Assembly: GCF_040115645.1 (NCBI RefSeq)
Contig: NC_089549.1
Span: forward strand, 3,286,001 to 3,350,000
DNA: 64,000 nucleotides
DNA from: Euwallacea fornicatus
Taxonomy: Eukaryota > Arthropoda > Insecta > Coleoptera > Curculionidae
Direction: 5' to 3'
In this document: piece after piece, positions 53,501 through 62,500 of the stretch
Numbering within the stretch: position 1 is the stretch's first letter
How the letters are laid out: the number at the start of each line of letters is the position of its first letter
Notes under the pieces: model-generated
Seen by the model: the letters and a program-made list of their open reading frames with translations, nothing else
Database searches by the model: none
What the model was told of the DNA's origin: nothing
Program-made: the position numbers and the translations under genes

Positions 53501-56500
53501 ACCCTGGAGAATCCATGACGTACTTTAGCAGAGTTAGCAAATTGCCTGGGATACACTACCTATACGACATCGACCATTTGCTTAGAAGCATGCTCAGACG
53601 AGTTTCTAAGGGTGTAAATTCACAAAGTGGTTATACACATTATTAAAATTTTAAAGACCAGCACTTCGGCTCTTTCGAAAGTTACATCATTTATTTTGTA
53701 TAGTGTTGTCAATATACAAGGACATTCACATCATGTTATGTTACGTGGAATATTGCGGCTAAAGTATCTAATATTTTGAATGTATTTTTTGCGTTATATA
53801 GAACTCAAATAAAGGTACATACATACTAAAATTATTTTCTTCTAATACAGCGGATTGTAAATTAGTGAAAAATATCAAAGTTGTGTTTGTTTTTAATGGA
53901 ACACCCAATATATTAGTGTTTTGTTAAATTCCTTGAGAAAAATAAATGTAAATTTGATTAAAGTTTATCTAATCTAAACTTTAAAGATTTTAAAATAATT
54001 GAGATTTTGTAAAAAAATAAAGCACAAATTTAAAAATTGTTGCAAAGAAAGTTTAAACTGAAGTAAGTCGAACTTCACACCGAATCCCAGGCGTGAAGCA
54101 TATTTCATGCTATAGTAATGCTAATTTAAATATTTTATACAGCATGTCTAAAAAATAAGTTGAAAAATGCATTTATTTTCAAGATAATTAACGTGTTTAA
54201 TTTAAACGAAACACCCAATATTCGATTACTTTGAGTAACAGATAGAGATATTACCAATCTAAAACCATAATACTTTCCTATACCTAAATGTACAAGTTTT
54301 TGAAAAAAAAAAAGAAAATTTTATTACTTTTTGTAAAAAGGAGCACTAAATTTTTGCTTGTTTTTATTTTAATTAATTTAAAAACAAATATGGTTCATAG
54401 AAGAAAAATTGGCCAATATAAACACAACCTTTTCTAATCAATTTAATTATTTTCTAACACAGTAAGCGAAAAATAAATTTATTTCGGTCAAAGGAAAATT
54501 CTAGTAAACAAGTCTGTTTCCAGAATAAACTGAGCTTTCTTTGGTCAACCGGATCTTAGCCTTTAGAATTGGCGTGTCGACCGTGGCATCACAGGCAACA
54601 TTCTGAAGTAAATAATCTAGCGGACCGCAAATAACCATGTAATTAAATCAGGAAAGTTCTTTACTTAAACTTCAGAAAATTCTGGATGAGAACGAGAACG
54701 AGCTAATTAATCGAAAAACGGAACGCCCGAATGCGAATAAAAGGTGTAAAAGAGGAATTAATAAATAATAATTACTGACCCATGTTTATCTAATATCTTC
54801 CTTAAATAACAGAGAGGACGCATAACTCCCGGGATGACCTGGACTCAGACTTAGACGAATTGTCGTAGCGCCAAATCTGCTAATGGAACATCTACAATTA
54901 AATCGAAGGATCTTTGTGTGCACGCCAAAACATCGTTATTAATATTCATACAATGCAATCACAACAATTCAGTGACAACTTTTGAAAGGAGCAGGAAACA
55001 GCCAATCCACACATTTTTCCGTCACATGACATTGGGAGGGTTTCGCGAAATTTCTATTGTACATTGACTGCAATTGTACATTGGCGATATTAAAGCAATA
55101 GTTGTCCATACTAATTAGACCACCCTGTATATAGTTTGTTATTACGTTACAACATCGAAGCGCGACAACGGTAGAAAATAGGTGTAAAACTATGCTGGTG
55201 ACGTGTTCGTATGTCATTAAAAACTACAAAAGAGAAGATCGTATTGGTAATCGTTTGATGAGAGATCAAAGAAAATAAATTGATCACCGAATGAAGAGAA
55301 AGGGGAGAAATCAACAGGAAACATTTCAAGAAGTAGTATTGAAAAAAAGGTGATAGACTGCACTCAAAAGAGAGAAAGAGAAGCGGGAAACGTAATTATT
55401 TCTTCAAAGAAATTAAAATTATACTGGAAAGAATTACAAATAGAGAGGAATCACTAACTGTTCGTAACTGCCACCACCTTTGAGAACAGACCAACTTCTA
55501 ACAGATGGAGAATTATCGTTATGATGTCATAAATCGTTCAAGTTCTTTGTGTAGAACGTCGGGATTAAATCCACAATGGACAGTCCGAGTTTGGTAGCAT
55601 GGATGTATCCCAATTTTTCACAATATTTTAAGAAAGTACTTTAAAGAATCGCATGTGAATGTTTTTGATCTCAATTTTTCGGCTCTAATCAGACAGTTTT
55701 AGATGCTTTCGTCTACTTTAAGTCGATGGTGAATATTTACAAAGCCTCTCTTCTGTCTTAAATATTATACAGTGCTCTTGTAAGCCGTCTGAAATCGCAT
55801 CATTTTCGCTAATGCTCCGAAAGCTTGCATTTTCAAGGAACAGAAACGGTAATCTCCCTAACTTAATGCTGAAATGTATTTATCTGCTCTGCAATGATAA
55901 ATTATTACATTAATGTAGAAATTAATTTATATAATATCGAGGCTTTTACGCGAAACCCGATTCATTAAAGAGCTGCTTCAATATTTGGGTGTCATAATAA
56001 TGTATGGTATTACTAACTGGAATTTATATTCCCTAGGTGGTAAATGTTGGCATAGAGAATAAATTTGATACTCTCGTGAAATCTCCAGTCAGGGGGTCAA
56101 GTAATTAAGACATGGTCATTATTTTGCAGGGTATTACTTTAAAAATGAACGAGGATGGCAAGTGCATAGTGGCGAGGATCATGCATGGGGGCATGATACA
56201 TAGGCAGGCCACCCTTCATGTTGGAGACGAAATTAGAGAAATTAATGGAATACCTGTGGCCAATCAGTCCGTTGGCGCTTTGCAGAAAATACTCGTAAAG
56301 TATCTTATGTTTCTCAATATTTTTGCTTTATTTCGGTTTTTACAGAGGGAAGCACGAGGTTCAGTCACCTTCAAAATAGTTCCCTCTTACCGAAGTGCCC
56401 CACCGCCCTGCGAGGTAAGTTCATCATGTTTTGTTTTGTCCCAATCATTTTTATTATAAATATCATGTGTATTCGTAGTACCTACCGGTATTTTTCATTT

Positions 56501-59500
56501 TTGGCACATCCCATCAAACCAGTGTAAATGTTTGTTTTATTTTATATTATCATACCTTTGTGTAACAGTTCAATTAGTACCAAAGCTTACATGATAGCTG
56601 CCTGTTTTAGGGAGCAAAAAGACAACCGAAAATTAGTGTAACAAAGAAGCTTGATTAGCATATATTTCATTTAGTTTAAAAATCATTTATTTGCTTTTTA
56701 GTGCTTGTTGTAACCCGTATACCCCTACATTTTTAGACTCCCACACGGGCTTCTTAATTCAAAGATTTGTGTATGAATGAGTGCAATGCAGGAAAGGTAA
56801 GGGCGGCTCATGTAAGGTTTTATAGAGGATTTCGTTAAAGTTACAGTTACATGAAACTACAGCATTTTTATATTTCAGTGCTTAACAAAGCCTAGGCAAA
56901 CTTCTTATGGATTGTCTAATACAGTGCCTCATGCGGATTACAAGTTTTGTTTCTTTTATTCTGCATTTAATTCCATCGCTAATTGAACATTTACGTTCGA
57001 TTAGCTTTTTTAGATTTGAGATTGGGATTTATTTTCTTAATTTGAAAATTACGTTCAATCATTCTTTCGAAATTTTCGATATACAATTTTTACTCATTTC
57101 CGAATGATTATATTGATCACCTCTCGTTCTTTATTGAGAATTTGACAAAAATAATTTACTATTATACATTTCTCTCTAAAGTTCTTCCAAAATCTTAACT
57201 AATACGAAAAAGTTATAATATAAAATTATGGGAATTTCCCCGAAATCTAAAAAAAATTCTCTTAAAAATCTAATCAATTTGATAATTTTGGGAATATTTA
57301 AAAAAGTCAAAGGGATCCAATCGTAAGCTTTGAAGAAATGCTCAGAACTTACATCCAAATTCTTTCAGTAGAACTTTACTCTAGAATTTTGACCTACTTC
57401 TAAGAATCAACAATTCGGTCCCTGAAAACCAGTCGAGCTATTCGATAACATTAGAGTGCTATAATTTACGATAAGAGCCAGGGAATAATCCACCAATTGA
57501 TATAAATGTTAGAAATGATGATGGTATGATGGTGAATGATGTAGGACTACATTAATGGTGATGAAAACCCCAAAACATGCATGTAGAATACTCGCACCGA
57601 TCCCTCTATTATTTGCAACAATAACTATGAGTTAATACATCGCAGATGAAGAAATATTGAACACCTTTTATGAACAATTTTTTCGAGCTTGTCACTATGT
57701 GTATTCTCTATGCTAGAAGACTATGCAATTGCGTAAAAGAGACCAGTCGAAAAATCAGAATATAAAATATGCAGTCTGGTTTTTTCACTTCTAAGCCAGG
57801 AATAAGACTGCTGAACCTAACGGAGGGATTTTTAGGTGTTTTGTAGCCTAAAAAAGGTGTTCAACAGTGCCTTGTGCTACTGCGATATTTACGGAAGCAG
57901 CGAGATTCTAAAATCGACATCTGCTTGATAATATCGAATAAAATAGACAAATGCAGTGAACCGAAAGATCGACGACAGACAAGACGATGATAAGCCGACG
58001 GGAGAATATTATTGTGAATATAAAAAATCTTAAATGGTGTAAATCCGGTCGCAGAAGCAAGAATAAGTGAAGAACAGGAACAACAAATTTTTACCGTAGT
58101 TACTTTCTGAAATTCAACCTGAAGAAGAATATTAATTACTGTGAAGTGACGAAGAGTCCAAATCTCCCCTTTTAATACTGAAAACACTGGAAACATTCAA
58201 AATTAACCTCAAAACAAATCTCCAACAGATTGAATTAATCTTAAAATAGCTGATCTCCAGAGCACCTTTGTAGCACAGCTGCCAGGATTTTTCAGAATAT
58301 CAATATAAATAGAAAGGGATTTTCCCTTAGTTTTGTTGATTTTAGTAGAACAATCCTGATTTCGTTTCATCCCCAACATCAGCCCAACATAAAATTTTAT
58401 TATGCTTCTACTATACCTGATTATTGGATTTCTCACGAGGTTGGAATGAATGTTTTAGAAGCAAATTGTTCCTCTAAATCATCCCTTAACTCACAATGAT
58501 AGCGATGACCTCAATAGATTTTGAGCGATTGTGTGGAGGCGTGAAATGGAACGCGCTTAATCTTTCAAAAGTGTTTGGGAAAATTCTTTATCGGAATTTT
58601 TAAATTTTCTAAATTTTTTTGGCATCCTGGTACACAACGTCTTTGGAAAGTTCCCGAGTTTTTTATTTTTATCAACTTCTCAGAAAAACTCTATTCCTAT
58701 TCAAGCTAAATTTTAGTAAATTTTATTAACATTTCTTTCTGTTTCCTTTAGTTGTTCAGGATTAAACCACTGCCTGTACTTGTAAGTACTTAGTTACCTA
58801 GCTAAATTACTACTGGAACTTGGTGTGATGTGCTTAAACGTTTGTGTTCTTAGTTTTTTTACTTGACTTAGTTCCCCCTTATATCGTTTGATATGAACGT
58901 TTAACGTTGATGTGCATTTCAGATATTTGTCAGAGCGCAGTTCGACTATGATCCTTTAGAGGACGATCTGATTCCATGCGCACAAGCAGGCATAGCCTTT
59001 AAAACTGGTGATATTCTACAAGTAAGTATGAGATCTTCTAAAAAAAATTTTAAAGGATTTTTTTAGCAATAGTCCTACACCCTATATATTCTTTTTTCTT
59101 CATACAAATCACCGAAATACGTCGAGTTCAAGGTAGACAACATTCAGAGTATTGTGGCGTAACTTTTAGTGTTTGGGAACTTCTAATTTGATCGCAAGTG
59201 ACACAATTTTGTGGTTTTGAAATATCACGCTCTGTTTCTTATATATTCAAATTCAGGGAAATTTTGCCAGTTTTCAAGATAATTTTGTTTTGTTCCATGG
59301 TGCTGCCCCCTCCTACGTTTTTACACCATTAAAGCCTCTTTATTTTTCTCTTTCCATTGACCTAATTAAGTTTACTTACCAAAAAAAGTATTTTTGCGAA
59401 GTAAACATTTTTTTATTAAAAAATAATGAAAAAATAAACTTTTGTATGCTGTTATACATTTTCTGCTGCTTAACTATATCAATTCCTAAAGTTTTTCTCT

Positions 59501-62500
59501 AAAGCTCGAAACGGTAAAAAAAGGACTTGTTATATTGTGATTTGTGATTGATTTTTATTTTTTAATAATTTGATCAATTTTTAGATTATAAGTAAAGATG
59601 ACCACCACTGGTGGCAGGCTCGCAAGGATCAAGCAGGATCAGCTGGACTGATCCCGTCTCCTGAATTGCAAGAATGGCGAGCCGCTTGCGCGGCTATGGA
59701 GAAATCTAAACCGGAACAAGGTAATTCATATTTGCATTTTTTCATGCAATTTTTTGTGTTACAGCAAATTTGTAATTTCTGGTTTTAGAAAATAATGGTT
59801 GAAACTTGAAATTTGTAAAAGTTTGTACTTTGGTAATTGTCACAAAATTCGAATCAAAAACCTTAAGCTTGGGAAAAGCTATTGAGGTATATTGAAACGC
59901 TCAGCACAGCGTAAAGTACAAGAAATAAGCGGTTGATAAAAGCAAAGGGTTTCCTTTTTCAGAGCCCTTTTAAAGCATTGCCTTGCGGTCTTATAATGTT
60001 TTCTTATTTTATGGTGAAATCTTGAAGTTCAAAACTGTTCTCGATCTAATGAAAAAGCATTTGTTATATTTACGAATTGTATAATATACAGATTCCTTTG
60101 ACCGTTTTTTTTTCCACATTTTCTTTAAGCTTTTCTAAACAAAAAAGAATATCGTTCAAAGCGCTAAAATAACATTTATTGCAACTCTAAGGAAATTGTT
60201 ACATATAAGCCTGTTTGTGTATGAAGTTTTATTTAGTGATTTGTTATGTGTGTTCATTCGTTTATTATGGTTTATGGTTTATTTCAAAGTTTCGATTCCA
60301 AAACTGAATCAAATGCTTTATTTTACAGCAGATCATTAGCCATTATTTCTTCATGAATAATAAAGGGGAAAGTAGCTGGTTTTCAAGGAAATTATGCTTT
60401 AATAATCGAAATGAAACTTTATGTGTGTTTTGAGAGTAATTTAGAAGAACATTACCACCACAGCACCTAAATATTTTGCCTATAACTGGGACTAATATCT
60501 AACAATCTGAAAACTCGTATTTTCCCTATGTAACCTACTTTCATTCTATGTTTCCAGTGTAAAAATACTCAGACTTATTTCAGTGCACTATTGTATTTTT
60601 TTCTTTTCATATCTGCATGGGTATACAGACAGCGCTTTCATAAATGGTTTTTGTAAATTCCTTGTAAGACTTATCCGCTAAATGACACTCAGATTTCTAG
60701 ACGTTCTACAAATTAATAATAATAATAACGACAAAGTAATTTACATACTTTCGTTTTCTTTCAACTTTTGATAAACTGTTCTAAGAAAAATTTTAAAAAA
60801 GCCCCAGAAATTGCAACAAAAACATTCAAAACTGTCATAAATGAAGGTGATCCGAAGGGATGACAGTCGTCTACATAATAACTTGGCGTCAATCAATAAA
60901 GAACTGTAGTTGTCAGATAACAGACAACAAAAGGAATTGTTTATGTTATTTCTTGTTCGACATTTTTGTATAGAAGTAATCATTTATGAAGGCTTGGGAT
61001 CTCGGACTATTCCGCGCTGCCGCCTTTACGTCGCGCTTTCGGCGTCATTTAAAATTCGCCGTTCACCCCTTAAACTCGTTTGAAAGTTATGGAGCTTTGA
61101 AACTTCTTTTGATTAGCATCAATAAATTAATTAACACACAGGACACAAGACAGAAAATTTACTGGTTTTACGGAATTCTCCCTAATTTCTAAAGTAATTA
61201 AATGTTAAAGCACGTTTTTGAGTTAACCCGTATATTTAAAATTATATTTATCCTATATTTCTGCCTCCATCTTCTAACGTTTCTATTTAACCTGTTCTTC
61301 TATCTCGACCAGATTCTGAGCAAATAAGTGGATAAAAAAAAATTGAAATATCCTGTGAAAACGTGATAGAAGTAATAAGAAAAAACAAGATGTTTACACT
61401 TTCGAATTTCGTTTAAAAAATACGCTTTTTGCTCAATATGAGCATCATTGGAAATATACCGAATTTAATGAGGGTTGCTACAGTATTTAAGAGATATGAT
61501 AGATATATTTCGTGGCGATGAGATGGATACTTAATGGCCACCTTAGGAATGATAAAAAGTTTCACAATTTTAAAAGTAAATACATTAAAAATATTTTTTT
61601 GGCCAGTGCTTGTATGTATTTGAAAATTCGCAGGCTTAACAAAGGAAATTTAGAATTCACACTTACGGGGAACGTGGATAAAACTATCTTTTTCGCAAAA
61701 AAAAACATACGAGGGCTAAAAGCCGACCCTGAAACGGACGCACCGAATAGTTCTTTTTCCTAGTATTTCATGGACCAACCCGTTCTTAAATTTCACATTT
61801 TGGGTTAATTTTACTCATTATATGCATTCGTATTTAATGTAATATTTTTTTCTTCATTTTTACAATACTAAAGTTGCTTACTTCAGGATTATTTTGAATT
61901 ATTTCTCGCAAATTCATGATTTTTTGTTTTGAATCACGCAAGATGTATATACTTATCTGTCCCTATTCGTTGTGATTATCTTTTTTTGTTGTATGGGCTA
62001 GACTTCCAAAAAGGATGCACATCACATGCTAACGGATGTGATGGCTCTACAGGTATACATTGAAAGTAGTTCTGTTGTAGTTTTTCCTTAATTTTAATTT
62101 TAAAAAGTGTTGAAACGCGGAAGACCTTTTTTGTTAACTTTGCATGTCCTCTAGCTTATAGCTGCCTTTGCGAGGAATAACTGACATGATATGCTGGATA
62201 AAATAAAACATTGTCATATTTGCATGGCCATTACCGAAGTGCCTCGGATTAGCAAAATTTACTTAAACAATTTAATGATTTTCAGTCAATTGCTCAATAT
62301 TCGGAAGAAAAAAGAAGCAGTACAAGGACAAATATTTGGCAAAGCACAACGCAGTTTTCGACCAATTAGATTTAGTTACCTATGAGGAAGTCGTTAAATT
62401 ACCTAGTAAGTACTTAGTCTACTTGAAGTAATCCATATTCTAACTTTTTTCGGATTGCAGTGACCGATCCAGCCTTCCAAAGGAAAACTTTAGTGTTGCT

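Noticed and set aside
62191..62385. 64-codon open frame
   Set aside because: It overlaps the CASK HOOK exon in a different frame. The HOOK frame is clearly the real one.
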